The translations under genes were made by a program, and so were the position numbers. This document shows, piece after piece, positions 27,064 through 35,660 of a stretch of 64,000 nucleotides of DNA. The number at the start of each line of letters is the position of its first letter. The first letter of the stretch is position 1. The notes beneath the pieces were generated by a model. That model saw only the letters and a program-made list of their open reading frames with translations, was not told where the DNA came from and did not search any database. The stretch spans positions 62,001-126,000 of the forward strand of contig CAZDQF010000014.1 in NCBI GenBank assembly GCA_964507445.1. The letters run 5' to 3'. The DNA is from GCA-2683135 sp964507445. GTDB lineage: Bacteria; Planctomycetota; GCA-002687715.

Positions 27064-28929
27064 ATGACACGCATTCTGCTCGCAGGGTTGGTGGCGTTGG
27101 GGGTGGTCTCATGCAGCGGCGGAGGGGACACCGGCAGGTACGCCTTCCGACTCGAGCTGCAGGGTCTCGGTGACCTGGGGGTCCAGCGGGGGCACTACGA
27201 AGGGTGGGCCGTGGTGAACGGCGTCCCCGTGAGCACGGGGCGGTTCATCATCGACGAGTCGTTCACGCCGGCCCGCGTCACCAGCGTCAACGGCAACCGG
27301 GTCTACGGAAACGTCCAGGGGGCCACCTTCGGGCCCGCCTCCACGGGGTTGGGGCAGGCGTTCCCGTTCATCTGGCAGGCTTCCCATTTCTTCGTGACCA
27401 TCGAGCCGGAGGGCGACCTGGACCTGGCCCCCTCGGGCAACATCATCCTGTCGGGGACCATCGCCAACGCCTCCGCCACGCTCTCCTTCTCCGGCGAGCG
27501 AGACGTGGGGGTCCCGGCGAACCCCGACCTCTCCATGGCCGCGGGAGACTGTGTCCTGGCCAACCCCACGGGCGACGGTGCTCCGGCCAACGGGATCTGG
27601 TTCTCCGACGACGTGGGAGGAGGCGCGGGCCTGACCCTGGCTCCGGTCTCCGGGTCGTGGCGTTACGAGGGCTGGGTCATCGACCCGGGCGCCGGCGCCT
27701 GGTACTCCACCGGCCAGTTCTTCGCTCCGGGTCAGGCGGACCTGGACGCGCAGTCCTGTCAGACCCGAGGGGCCCAGTCCATCGGCTTCCTGGACCCGGG
27801 CCAGGGGTTCGTGAACCCGGGCGTGACCGGCGAGAGTCAGGCCCTCGCCCTGGATGACGGTGACTGGGATGTCTTCATCACCGCGGAGCCGTTCCCGGAC
27901 AACGCCGCCGCGCCGTTCCCGCTGCGCCTCCTGGACGCGGACATCCCGACAGACATGGTGGACCCCATGACCGGTCTGGCGGTCCGCGACCTGGACCTCA
28001 CGGAGTTGACCGCGGTGTTCCCGCAGCTGGCGGCCACGGCCACCCCGGGGATGCTGGTCATGACCGGGCAGGCTCCCGCGGACCTCGGCGCCGCCCGGGA
28101 TGGGATCTACGCGGCGTGGGCTTCCACGGGCGGAGCCACGGACGAGCTCGTGGCCTACTTCGTCGTGGACGGGGCCGCGTCCCAGGTGACGTCCGTGGAC
28201 GGGCTCACGGTCTTCGGGACCCCGACGGCGTTCACGTTCGACTCCACCAACACCGGGCTGCCGTTCCCCGCCGTCGAGACGGCCACGGCCTTCTACGTGA
28301 CCGTGGAGGCCCAGGCCACCCCTGCGGCGACCACCGTGGGGCCGGTGCTGCTCTACGGCGCGGCGTCCGGAGGCGTGGCGTCCCTGACGGTGACGGATGG
28401 GGTCGCCGACTTCTCCGGCATCAGCGGCAGCTGCGTCACCATGACCCCCACCAATGACGCTCTCGGCGTGCCCGCTGACGACCGCATGGGGCTGTGGTTC
28501 CGCGCCTTGTCCGGCGGCCCCTCCCTGGTCCTGCCGGCGTTGCCGGTGGGGTGGCGCTATCAGGCCTGGGTGGAGAACCCGGTGGCCGGCGTCGGCCCCC
28601 ACTCCCTCGGTCGATTCTCCAATCCGCTCTTCGCCGACGATGACGCCATGACGTGGCCGGGACGTGGCCCGGAGAACACCGGGTTCCAGGTGCCGGGTCA
28701 GGACTTCCTGGTGGCCAATCCCGGGACGGCCATTCCAGGGCCCCTCGACCTCACCGTCGGTCTGATGACCGCCATCACCCTGGAGCCGTTCCCGGACACC
28801 TCATCGGGGCCGTCGCCGTTCGTGATCCTGGACGGCCCTTTGCCCGCGGCCACCCTGTCCGTCAGCGCTCCGTTCACCAACCAGGCCGGGGCCACCCTGC
28901 CGACCGGGAGCCTCACCTACGTCCCCTGA
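27064..28929 (+). CDS. Lipoprotein with internally duplicated ~300-residue beta-rich unit
   Basis: From ATG 27064 the product has 621 residues with a lipobox (LGVVSC, Cys ~18) followed by SGGGD. The mature part is a tandem duplication. Copy 1 (~22-310) and copy 2 (~325-610) share the order: Y-x-x-W-A module (HYEGWAVVNGVPVSTGRF / IYAAWASTGGATDELVAYF), VTSVNG/VTSVDG, TGL-PF, FFVTIE/FYVTVE, a GDCVL/GSCVT cysteine, WRYEGWVIDP/WRYQAWVENP, GFLDPGQGF/GFQVPGQDF and a TAEPFPDN/TLEPFPDT end. I do not recognise the domain. The lipobox places it on the envelope. It begins 25 bases after the importer operon and converges on the glycosyltransferase gene. Confidence 0.8.
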   Translation: MTRILLAGLVALGVVSCSGGGDTGRYAFRLELQGLGDLGVQRGHYEGWAVVNGVPVSTGRFIIDESFTPARVTSVNGNRVYGNVQGATFGPASTGLGQAFPFIWQASHFFVTIEPEGDLDLAPSGNIILSGTIANASATLSFSGERDVGVPANPDLSMAAGDCVLANPTGDGAPANGIWFSDDVGGGAGLTLAPVSGSWRYEGWVIDPGAGAWYSTGQFFAPGQADLDAQSCQTRGAQSIGFLDPGQGFVNPGVTGESQALALDDGDWDVFITAEPFPDNAAAPFPLRLLDADIPTDMVDPMTGLAVRDLDLTELTAVFPQLAATATPGMLVMTGQAPADLGAARDGIYAAWASTGGATDELVAYFVVDGAASQVTSVDGLTVFGTPTAFTFDSTNTGLPFPAVETATAFYVTVEAQATPAATTVGPVLLYGAASGGVASLTVTDGVADFSGISGSCVTMTPTNDALGVPADDRMGLWFRALSGGPSLVLPALPVGWRYQAWVENPVAGVGPHSLGRFSNPLFADDDAMTWPGRGPENTGFQVPGQDFLVANPGTAIPGPLDLTVGLMTAITLEPFPDTSSGPSPFVILDGPLPAATLSVSAPFTNQAGATLPTGSLTYVP

Positions 28930-28936
28930 CGGGCGC

Positions 28937-29644
28937 CTATCCCCGTAGCAGCAACCACAGGTGGGCGAGGGCCGTGCGCACCACCCGCATCTTGCTCGCG
29001 CCCTCCGTCCTCACCCGCAGGGTGGACGGGCGCTCGGTCGCGCGGGCGCCAGCCCGCAGGGCCGAGAGGAGCATCTGGGCCGTGGCGGTGAAGCCGTCAT
29101 GAGTGGGCAGGCAACGGAGGAAGGTCTCCCGGCGCCAGACGCGATACCCGCTGGTCATGGTGTGGAGCCCCGCGGCTCGGCGGCCCAGCCTCAGCCTGTA
29201 GAGCCCGGAGACCGCCCGCGAGAGCGCGACCCTCCCGCGGGGGAGCCCTTCCGATGAACCGTCCCGGCTCCAGGGGGAGGCGCTGACCACGTCCGCGGTC
29301 CCGTCCCTTACCGGGGCCGCCAGTCGGGGCAGGTCCTTCAGCGGGTAGGGGCGGTCCGCGTCATAGGTCACCACCAGGTCTCCGGACAGCTCGGGGGCCG
29401 CGGTCCTCAGGGCCGCGCCGATCCCGCGGTTGACCGGGTGCCGACACACCTTGACCGGGAAAGGGAGGGCGTCTGCGAGGGTCGTCAGGGCCTCGTAGGT
29501 GTCGTCCGCGGAGCCGTCGTCCACGAATACGGCGTCGAGCTCCGTGTCCGCTCCCATGACACGGGGCAGCTCCGCCAGCGCCTCACCGAGGGGGGGGAGG
29601 GCGTCCCGCTCGTCCTTGCAGGGAATCAGGATCGTCAGCCGCAT
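28937..29644 (-). CDS. Family 2 glycosyltransferase
   Basis: The 235-residue protein has a GT-A fold: LTILIPCKDERDALPPLGEAL at the start, VFVDDGSADDTYE, HPVNRGIGAALRTA, and the DXD-type acidic site VVTYDADRPYP, as in dolichyl-phosphate-mannose synthase-like enzymes. It lacks C-terminal TM helices, so it is soluble or peripheral. These enzymes usually move a sugar from an NDP donor to a lipid carrier or glycan; the acceptor here is unknown. It converges on the duplicated lipoprotein gene (7-base gap) and diverges from mtaB (44 bases). Confidence 0.9.
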   Translation of the reverse strand: MRLTILIPCKDERDALPPLGEALAELPRVMGADTELDAVFVDDGSADDTYEALTTLADALPFPVKVCRHPVNRGIGAALRTAAPELSGDLVVTYDADRPYPLKDLPRLAAPVRDGTADVVSASPWSRDGSSEGLPRGRVALSRAVSGLYRLRLGRRAAGLHTMTSGYRVWRRETFLRCLPTHDGFTATAQMLLSALRAGARATERPSTLRVRTEGASKMRVVRTALAHLWLLLRG

Positions 29645-29688
29645 CTACTCTCCAGAACGCTCCATCGATACTATCGTGGCGCCCGTTC

Positions 29689-31017
29689 ATGAAGACCTTC
29701 CACGTTGAGTTCCTGGGCTGCAAGGTGAACGCCTACGAAATCGAGGCGTTGAGGGAGGGATTGCGTCACCTCGGGCTGTCCGAGGCGACGGCGGATGTGG
29801 GCGCGGACCTCTGCGTCATCAACACCTGCTCCGTCACCGGCAACGCCGGGGCCACCTCCCGCAAGCGGGTCCGGCAGGCGTTGCGGCGGAACCCCTCCAC
29901 GGAGGTGCTGGTCACCGGTTGCTACGCGGAGTCGGACGGTGAGCGCCTGCGCGCCATGGACGGGGTCCGTCGAGTCTTCGGCAACGACGAGAAGGAGGAG
30001 ATCCTCCGGTTCGTCACCCGTGACCTGATGGGTGATCGTGAGGTGGCCTTGCCTCCGTTCCGCATCACCCGCATGGGGAGCCAGACCCGCGCCTTCGTCA
30101 AGATCGAGGACGGCTGTGACGACGCCTGCACCTTCTGCATCATCCCGGTGCTGCGGGGGCCCGCCAGCAGCCGGGACCCGGACGTCATCGTCGACGAGGT
30201 GCGCGGGCTGGTGGAGTCCGGGCACAAGGAGATCGTGCTCACCGGAGTGCACATCGGCTACTTCGGCAAGGGCCTCCCTGACACCGGGGCAGGCCCGGCT
30301 GGCGGGGCGGAGCGACGCGGCGCTCACCTGGTGGCCCTGCTGGAGCGCCTGTCGGCGATCCCCGGGCTGCAGCGGCTCAAGCTCTCGAGCATCGAGGTCC
30401 ATGAGATCACGGATGACCTGATCGCTCTGTTCTCGTCGACGCCGGTGTTCGCGCCCCACTTCCACCTGCCCTTGCAGGCCGGGTGCGACACCACCCTGCG
30501 CCGGATGCGCCGCAAGTACAGCGTGGCTCGCTTCCGCGATCGCGTGGCGGCGTTGCGTGACGCGGTCCGCGCCCCGGCCATCTCCACGGACGTCATCGTC
30601 GGGTTCCCGGGAGAGAGCGACGAGGCGTTCGCCGAGACCATGGACCTCTGTCGCGAGCTGGCGTTCATGAAGATCCACGTCTTCCCGTACAGCGTCCGTG
30701 AGGGGACCGCGGCGGCGGCCATGGACGATCACCTCCATCCGGAGGTGATCGATCAGCGGAAGCGCGCCCTCCTCGGCCTGGACGAAGAGCTGGGAGGGCG
30801 CTGGCGCCAGTCCTTCGTGGGACAGACCGTGAACGTGCTCACGGAAGGTCGTCCGGACCCCGGGTCCGGAGACCTCACGGGGCTCACGGAGCGTTACCTT
30901 CGCGTCGTCTTCCCCGGGCCCGAGCGGCTGGCGGGAGAGCTCGTCCCCGTGCGCGTGTCCGCGGTCCGGGGCGGTGTCGTGGAGGGGACGCGAATTCAGC
31001 CGGCGGGGGTCCCATGA
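29689..31017 (+). CDS. mtaB: tRNA (N6-threonylcarbamoyladenosine37) methylthiotransferase-like protein
   Basis: The 442-residue radical-SAM methylthiotransferase has three parts. The N-terminal MTTase domain has LGCKVNAYEIEALREGL, CVINTCSVTGNAGATSR and VTGCYAE, the three Cys of the auxiliary cluster. The radical-SAM core has EDGCDDACTFCIIP (CxxxCxxC) and ends near STDVIVGFPGE. A C-terminal TRAM-like domain follows. The GCKVN motif is more typical of MtaB (ms2t6A synthesis) than of MiaB or RimO. It overlaps the next gene by four bases. Confidence 0.92.
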   Translation: MKTFHVEFLGCKVNAYEIEALREGLRHLGLSEATADVGADLCVINTCSVTGNAGATSRKRVRQALRRNPSTEVLVTGCYAESDGERLRAMDGVRRVFGNDEKEEILRFVTRDLMGDREVALPPFRITRMGSQTRAFVKIEDGCDDACTFCIIPVLRGPASSRDPDVIVDEVRGLVESGHKEIVLTGVHIGYFGKGLPDTGAGPAGGAERRGAHLVALLERLSAIPGLQRLKLSSIEVHEITDDLIALFSSTPVFAPHFHLPLQAGCDTTLRRMRRKYSVARFRDRVAALRDAVRAPAISTDVIVGFPGESDEAFAETMDLCRELAFMKIHVFPYSVREGTAAAAMDDHLHPEVIDQRKRALLGLDEELGGRWRQSFVGQTVNVLTEGRPDPGSGDLTGLTERYLRVVFPGPERLAGELVPVRVSAVRGGVVEGTRIQPAGVP

Positions 31018-31709
31018 GCGAGGTGCGAAGAGCCATCCGGGCCTGGGCTGAGGAGGCGCAGGCCTTCGGTGTGGAGGAGTGGCTGGCGGGTCCGGAGGCC
31101 GCTCCTCAGGCGGTCGAGCAGGCCCCGCAGGCTGCGGCCGCCGGCGAAAGTCTGGAGTCCATCGCCGAGGAGATCGCCGCCTGTACCCGGTGTGGGCTGG
31201 CAGAGACGCGGACCCGCGTGGTGCCCGGGCAGGGCAGCGCTTCCGCGCGCATCATGTTCGTGGGGGAGGCCCCCGGAGCGGATGAGGATCGTCAGGGGTT
31301 GGCGTTCGTGGGGCGGGCGGGTCAGCTGCTGACGCGGATGATCGCGGCCATGGGCTTCAGCCGGGACGAGGTCTTCATCGCCAATGTGCTCAAGTGCAGG
31401 CCCCCCAACAATCGCGACCCGGCGCCCCAGGAGGTGGCCTGTTGCCTTCCCTTCCTGAAGCGGCAGATCGGGCTCGTCGCCCCGGACGTGCTCGTGGCGC
31501 TGGGTGGGCACGCCATGAAGAACCTGCTCGCCACGGAGGCCTCGGTGTCGCGGATGCGGGGGCGCGTGCACGACTACGAGGGCACCCCCCTGGTCGTGAC
31601 CTATCACCCCGCCTACCTGTTGCGCTCGCCGGATATGAAGCGCGCGGCGTGGGATGATCTGCAGTTGGTTCTCCGGCACCTCGGCCTGAAGCCCCCGGCG
31701 CCCGGCTGA
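31014..31709 (+). CDS. Family 4 uracil-DNA glycosylase
   Basis: The 231-residue protein carries CTRCGLAETRT and VLKCRPPNNRDPAPQEVACC, whose cysteines ligate the 4Fe-4S cluster of family 4 enzymes. It also has FVGEAPGADEDRQGLAFVGRAG (motif 1) and HPAYLLRSP (motif 3). It removes uracil from DNA after cytosine deamination. About 45 N-terminal residues (Ala/Glu/Pro-rich) precede the conserved domain, a common extension. Its ATG overlaps the mtaB stop. Confidence 0.94.
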   Translation: MSEVRRAIRAWAEEAQAFGVEEWLAGPEAAPQAVEQAPQAAAAGESLESIAEEIAACTRCGLAETRTRVVPGQGSASARIMFVGEAPGADEDRQGLAFVGRAGQLLTRMIAAMGFSRDEVFIANVLKCRPPNNRDPAPQEVACCLPFLKRQIGLVAPDVLVALGGHAMKNLLATEASVSRMRGRVHDYEGTPLVVTYHPAYLLRSPDMKRAAWDDLQLVLRHLGLKPPAPG

Positions 31710-31716
31710 TCCGGGC
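31700..31716 (+). terminator. Short hairpin at the end of the glycosylase gene
   Basis: GCCCGG (31700-31705) pairs with CCGGGC (31711-31716) around a 5-base loop; the gene's TGA stop lies within it. Only a weak T-tract follows. It would separate the mtaB-UDG operon from the PilM-like operon. Confidence 0.45.
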
Positions 31717-31742
31717 CTTCAGCGCAGCAAGTTCCTTCCTGC

Positions 31743-31772
31743 TTGACCCTTAGAGAATGCTCCCAGTAACAT
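31743..31772 (+). promoter_or_regulatory. Candidate promoter of the PilM/PilO-like operon
   Basis: TTGACC (31743-31748) and TAACAT (31767-31772) are 18 bases apart and lie 61 bases before the PilM-like start. The surrounding DNA is AT-richer than average. Confidence 0.5.
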
Positions 31773-31833
31773 CCCCGCGTCCGTGCCGCGACGTCCGCGG
31801 AGATCGGGCCTGGGGGGAGTCCGCGAGGAGAGC

Positions 31834-33498
31834 ATGAAGCAGAATCCCGCATGGGGAATAGATGTGACCTCGGTGTCCGTGCGCGGCGTCAAGCTCGCGG
31901 CGGACGGTGAGGGGCCGCCGCGTCTCGTTGCCTGGGACGCCATCGACTTCGTGGAGGAGGTGGAAGACCTCACCGCGCTGCAGCGATTCTCGATCATGGG
32001 GCGGGGGTTGTTCCATTTCCGGTCTCGCCACTCCCTGCGCCAGACCCGCAGCTGGATCTCGCTGCGAGCAGAGGCGGCTTTCAATCGCACGGTCGTCGTC
32101 CCCCCGGTGAACGATGAGGGCCTCGACAAGATCCTCGAGTACGAGGCGCAGCAGCAGGTCCCCTATCCGTTGGAGGAGGTCTACTGGGACCGTCGCGTGA
32201 TCGCGATCCGCGAGGACGGGGAGGTGTCAGCGACCCTCTTCGCCGTCAAGCGCTCCTCGGTGGAGGATCGTCTGCGGAAGATGGAGAAGGCGCGGTTTCC
32301 CGTGGACGGCATCCAGCTCCGGCCCATCGCGCTGCACAACTTCTGTGCGTTCGAGCGTCTGCTCGAGCCCGGGACCATCATCATCGACGCGGATTACTCC
32401 GGGCTTCAGGTCCTCATCCATCATGACGACCAGACCTGGTTCCGGGTGCTGCCGGTGGGTGGCGTGGACTTCGTCGCGCGGCTGCGGGAGACCTTCGATC
32501 TCAAGCACCGCGAGGCGGTGCGGATGGCCTCCGGGCGATTGAAGATCCCGGACAAGGACCTGTTCGAAGCGTGCCGACAGGAGGTCGCTCAGGACATCGT
32601 GGACGAGGCCGTGCGCACGGTGCGCTACTACCTGGCGGCGACCCCGCAGGTGCATGCTTCCGGGATCGTGCTGTTCGAGAGCCACGCCTGCGTACCGTCC
32701 CTGTCACGCGCGTTGAAGCGCAGCCTCGACCTGCCCGTGTTCCGGCCCAAGGGCTTCCGGGAGTTGGAGGTGGACCCGGAGGTGGTGACCGCCGGCATCC
32801 AGGAGCACTTCCCGGCGCTGGCCAAGTCCGTGGGGCTGGCGTTGCAGGGCGTCGGCAAGGCGGAGACGGAGGTGCAACTGTTCCCGGACGATCTCGAGAG
32901 GGACCTCTCCGGCCGTCGCGTCGGGTATCTGGTGGCCGCGGCGTGCGTGCTCGTGGCCCTGATCATCGCCGGCTTCAACCGCGGCGCGGAGGCGGACGAC
33001 GTCGCCAGCCGCCGGGCCGACCTCGAGCGCATCCTGGCCGAAGCTCAGCAGCGGAGCGCGGTGGAGAGTGAGTTGAGCCCATCGGCTCCGTTCGATGAGG
33101 TGCGGTCCCTGAAGGGGCCGGCCGCGGGACGTACGGGCCCCATGCCCCTGGTGGCTGCGCTCTACGGGCGGCAGGCGGAGTGGGATCAGGGCCCTCGTCC
33201 TCAGGTGGTTGCCATGCGCTACGCAGCGGGCGAACGGGACGCCGTGGAGGTGGTGCTGGCCATACGCATGGGGCAGCGCGATGCTTCCGGGCAACCCGTT
33301 CAGCCCGACGAGGCCCTGGACGCCTTCGCCAAGTCCCTCGTGGACGGCGAGTTGATCCTCGAGTGCGCCCCGGAGGGTGACCGTTGGATCGCGGGCTCCC
33401 TGGCGCGGAGCGCCGGGGTGGTGGTCTCTGAGGGCGAGCTGTTGAGGTACCGCTACGCCCACCGCCTCTACAAGGTGAAGCTGGGAGGTGAGACCTGA
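31834..33498 (+). CDS. PilM-like actin-fold protein fused to a PilN-like membrane segment
   Basis: From ATG 31834 (GAGGAG just upstream) the product has 554 residues. Residues 1-360 resemble PilM/GspL cytoplasmic domains: WGIDVTSVSVRGVKL (phosphate-1 position), VPPVNDEGLDKILEYEAQQQVPYPLEEVYWD, IIIDADYSGLQVLI (phosphate-2) and a VRYYLA helix. A single TM follows at ~365-383 (VGYLVAAACVLVALIIAGF), then a coiled coil and a ~130-residue periplasmic domain. PilM binds the PilN N-terminus in type IV pili; here the two seem to be one chain, as in GspL of type II secretion. The nucleotide-site glycines are partly replaced, so ATP binding is doubtful. It overlaps the PilO-like gene by one base. Confidence 0.8.
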   Translation: MKQNPAWGIDVTSVSVRGVKLAADGEGPPRLVAWDAIDFVEEVEDLTALQRFSIMGRGLFHFRSRHSLRQTRSWISLRAEAAFNRTVVVPPVNDEGLDKILEYEAQQQVPYPLEEVYWDRRVIAIREDGEVSATLFAVKRSSVEDRLRKMEKARFPVDGIQLRPIALHNFCAFERLLEPGTIIIDADYSGLQVLIHHDDQTWFRVLPVGGVDFVARLRETFDLKHREAVRMASGRLKIPDKDLFEACRQEVAQDIVDEAVRTVRYYLAATPQVHASGIVLFESHACVPSLSRALKRSLDLPVFRPKGFRELEVDPEVVTAGIQEHFPALAKSVGLALQGVGKAETEVQLFPDDLERDLSGRRVGYLVAAACVLVALIIAGFNRGAEADDVASRRADLERILAEAQQRSAVESELSPSAPFDEVRSLKGPAAGRTGPMPLVAALYGRQAEWDQGPRPQVVAMRYAAGERDAVEVVLAIRMGQRDASGQPVQPDEALDAFAKSLVDGELILECAPEGDRWIAGSLARSAGVVVSEGELLRYRYAHRLYKVKLGGET

Positions 33499-34316
33499 TG
33501 CGTTGGACCTCCTTGAAGCCGATCCTCTGGGGACTGGGGGCTCTCGTCGTCTTCCTGGCCGTGGTGGTGTTCTGGGTGACCCCGGCCAGCAGTCGGCTGG
33601 ATCAGGAAACGCTCGGGGCACGAGCCGATGTGTCCGAGATGAGGTCCGCCCTGCCTGGTCTGGTGGGGCCTGGCTACGCCGATCGCCTGCGCACGTCCCT
33701 GGCCGACGGCAAGGCATCCAGGCAGCGACTGGAGAGCGAGCTCAACGCTCAGACCGCCCGGATGGAGCGGTGGTTTCCTGGCTCCGAGCTGGTGGACGAT
33801 GCGCCGGCCCGTGATCAATTCGCGGGGTCCTACCGGTTCTTTCAGGATGAGCTTCGACGTCAGTTGGTGGGCAAGGCGGCGGCCCGGGGGGTGACCCTGG
33901 AGGAGGTCCCGCTGACGGTGCCGTCCTTCCTGGCGGAAGAGCGGGACCCGGCGGACGTGGCCGAGATGCGGCTCGCCCAGCGGAACGCGAACCTGGAGTC
34001 GCTGTTGCTGAAGGCCGTCGCGGATCAGGGCGCGTTTCCCTGTCGAGCCATGGAGTTCCAGGCCGGATGGGATGCCGTCTCGTCAGGAGGGCCGTTCCGC
34101 GAGACCACGGTGACCTTGCACCTGTCCCTGCCCGCAGCTGCCTTGCACGAAGCGTTGCGGGCGTTGTGCGAGTTGGAGAAGGAGGGGCCGGTGGTGCGGA
34201 TCGAAGGTCTGAGCACGAACCCGCGGCCGTTGCCCGCGGACCTGGGTCCGGAGGACCCGGGGTTGATCGATGCCGATGTCCGGTTGGTGGTGTCGTCGTT
34301 CCGGAGGCCAAGCTGA
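33498..34316 (+). CDS. PilO-like single-pass membrane protein
   Basis: The 272-residue protein has a cytoplasmic N-terminus of ~10 residues, one TM (ILWGLGALVVFLAVVVFWV, ~10-30), a coiled coil (~35-100), and a C-terminal alpha/beta domain ending with VRLVVSSFRRPS. That is the topology of PilO/GspM, which form the inner-membrane alignment platform with PilN/GspL. Sequence identity to PilO is not obvious by eye; the call rests on topology and on its place after the PilM-N fusion. TGATG overlap with the upstream stop implies coupling. Confidence 0.65.
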   Translation: MRWTSLKPILWGLGALVVFLAVVVFWVTPASSRLDQETLGARADVSEMRSALPGLVGPGYADRLRTSLADGKASRQRLESELNAQTARMERWFPGSELVDDAPARDQFAGSYRFFQDELRRQLVGKAAARGVTLEEVPLTVPSFLAEERDPADVAEMRLAQRNANLESLLLKAVADQGAFPCRAMEFQAGWDAVSSGGPFRETTVTLHLSLPAAALHEALRALCELEKEGPVVRIEGLSTNPRPLPADLGPEDPGLIDADVRLVVSSFRRPS

Positions 34317-34317
34317 C

Positions 34318-35370
34318 GTGAAAGAAGAGCATCTCTCATCCGCCGCGCCGACCCGTCAGCCGATCTCCGCGTTGCTCAAGCGCAACCTCGACATCCTGGC
34401 GGCGGTGGCTGGCGTCGCCGTGCTCGCGCTCGTCCTGTTCGGGGTCCTGATGGGGCCATCGCCCGAGGTCGCGAAGATGGAGGCGCACCTGCACGAGGCG
34501 ACGTCCGATGCCCGCGCGCACTTCGAGTCCAGTCGGCACAGCGAGGACGAGTTCAGGGCGCGGCTCCACGCCGCCATGGACGAGGTGCGGTCGACCTGGG
34601 GCGATGTCCCCGATCCCCAACCGAAGGTGTCTCCCTCGGTCACCTGGCCCGCGGACCTGCTGCAGATGCACAGGGAGGGTTCGGACAACGTCATCTCCTT
34701 CGGTGCTCCCCAGGACGTGAGAGGTGAAGCCCGGTTCGGCGCCAACAGCATCGAGTGGAGCGCCCACGAAGACACCAATGTCACCGTGTCGGGGTTCGAG
34801 ATCCACCGGAAGATCGGTGAAGGGGCCCTGGCTCTGCTGGCCACCGTGGGCGGCGAAGACTCGACCTTCGAGGACTCGGACGTGGAGCCTGGACGGGCCT
34901 ACACCTACCGGGTCGTGGCCCTCACGGAGGACCCCGCGGTGGCGGATCAGAAGCCTCGTACGGACCCCTCGGCGCCGGTCGAGGTCCGCGCGGTGGCGGA
35001 CTTCAAGCTGGTCGTCGAGGCCGTGGACGTGGACAAGAAGACGGTCACGTTCAAGGTGGAGAAGTACCGCGAGGGGACCTGGTTCGACAAACGGTTCACC
35101 CACCGGGTGGGGGAGTCCATTGGGCGCCGGGACCCGGGCTCAGGGGTGGACTACGCCTGCGGCCGGGTCATCAAGAGCCTCTCCGGGGAGGAGGCCACGG
35201 CGGAGCTCGAGCGATTCGAGGTGGTTTTTGACGGCGACGGCCGGGTTCGGGTCGAGAACGGGGCCCCCGTGACCGAGCGCGTGGTGTCCGTCGAAACTTA
35301 CGATGTGTTTCGGGTGACGGTGGAGGGGGGCGGGTTGCCCCCTGAGACCCTCACCTTCGAAAAAAGGTAG
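34318..35370 (+). CDS. Single-pass membrane protein with fibronectin-III-like domain in the PilP position
   Basis: From GTG 34318 (one base after the PilO-like stop) the product has 350 residues: a ~25-residue cytoplasmic tail, one TM (~28-47, ILAAVAGVAVLALVLFGVLM), a helical stretch, then an FN3-like domain at ~135-215. That domain has the pattern SIEWSAHEDTN...GFEIHRKIGEG...STFEDSDVEPGRAYTYRVVAL. Two further beta-rich segments follow. In pil operons PilP, a lipoprotein linking the PilN/O platform to the secretin, sits here. This protein is TM-anchored and unlike PilP in sequence, so a linker role is inference. The ATG-initiated longer frame lies inside the PilO-like gene. Confidence 0.65.
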   Translation: MKEEHLSSAAPTRQPISALLKRNLDILAAVAGVAVLALVLFGVLMGPSPEVAKMEAHLHEATSDARAHFESSRHSEDEFRARLHAAMDEVRSTWGDVPDPQPKVSPSVTWPADLLQMHREGSDNVISFGAPQDVRGEARFGANSIEWSAHEDTNVTVSGFEIHRKIGEGALALLATVGGEDSTFEDSDVEPGRAYTYRVVALTEDPAVADQKPRTDPSAPVEVRAVADFKLVVEAVDVDKKTVTFKVEKYREGTWFDKRFTHRVGESIGRRDPGSGVDYACGRVIKSLSGEEATAELERFEVVFDGDGRVRVENGAPVTERVVSVETYDVFRVTVEGGGLPPETLTFEKR

Positions 35371-35380
35371 GCGCGGGGGA

Positions 35381-35408
35381 TTGCAGGCCAAAACCCCAAC
35401 CCTATAAT
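35381..35408 (+). promoter_or_regulatory. Strong sigma-70-type promoter upstream of secretin 1
   Basis: TTGCAG (35381-35386), 16 bases, then a perfect TATAAT (35403-35408). The predicted leader to the secretin ATG at 35661 is ~245 bases. Inside it a 20-codon ORF (35431-35493, starting MEFVASSF) has only a poor SD. A GGGAGAA element precedes the secretin start. The rest of 35371-35660 shows no gene. Confidence 0.65.
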
Positions 35409-35660
35409 CTTGCGCTACTTGGACCAAAAGATGGAATTCGTCGCAAGCTCCTTTGCCCCATCGATTTGGGGTGTCTTCGGACGGGGTTTGTGATCGTAGC
35501 TACCAGAGTTGGCTTGCTTGGACATGGCGTTCGTTGCCCGTGGTGGGCTCGGCGTCATGCTCAGGGTGCCTGATCTGGGGCCCGTCCCGGTGGATGGGGC
35601 CGGGCCGCGATGAAGCGGTCGGCGATCATGACCGGGTCGGGTGAGTAAAGGGAGAAATCG

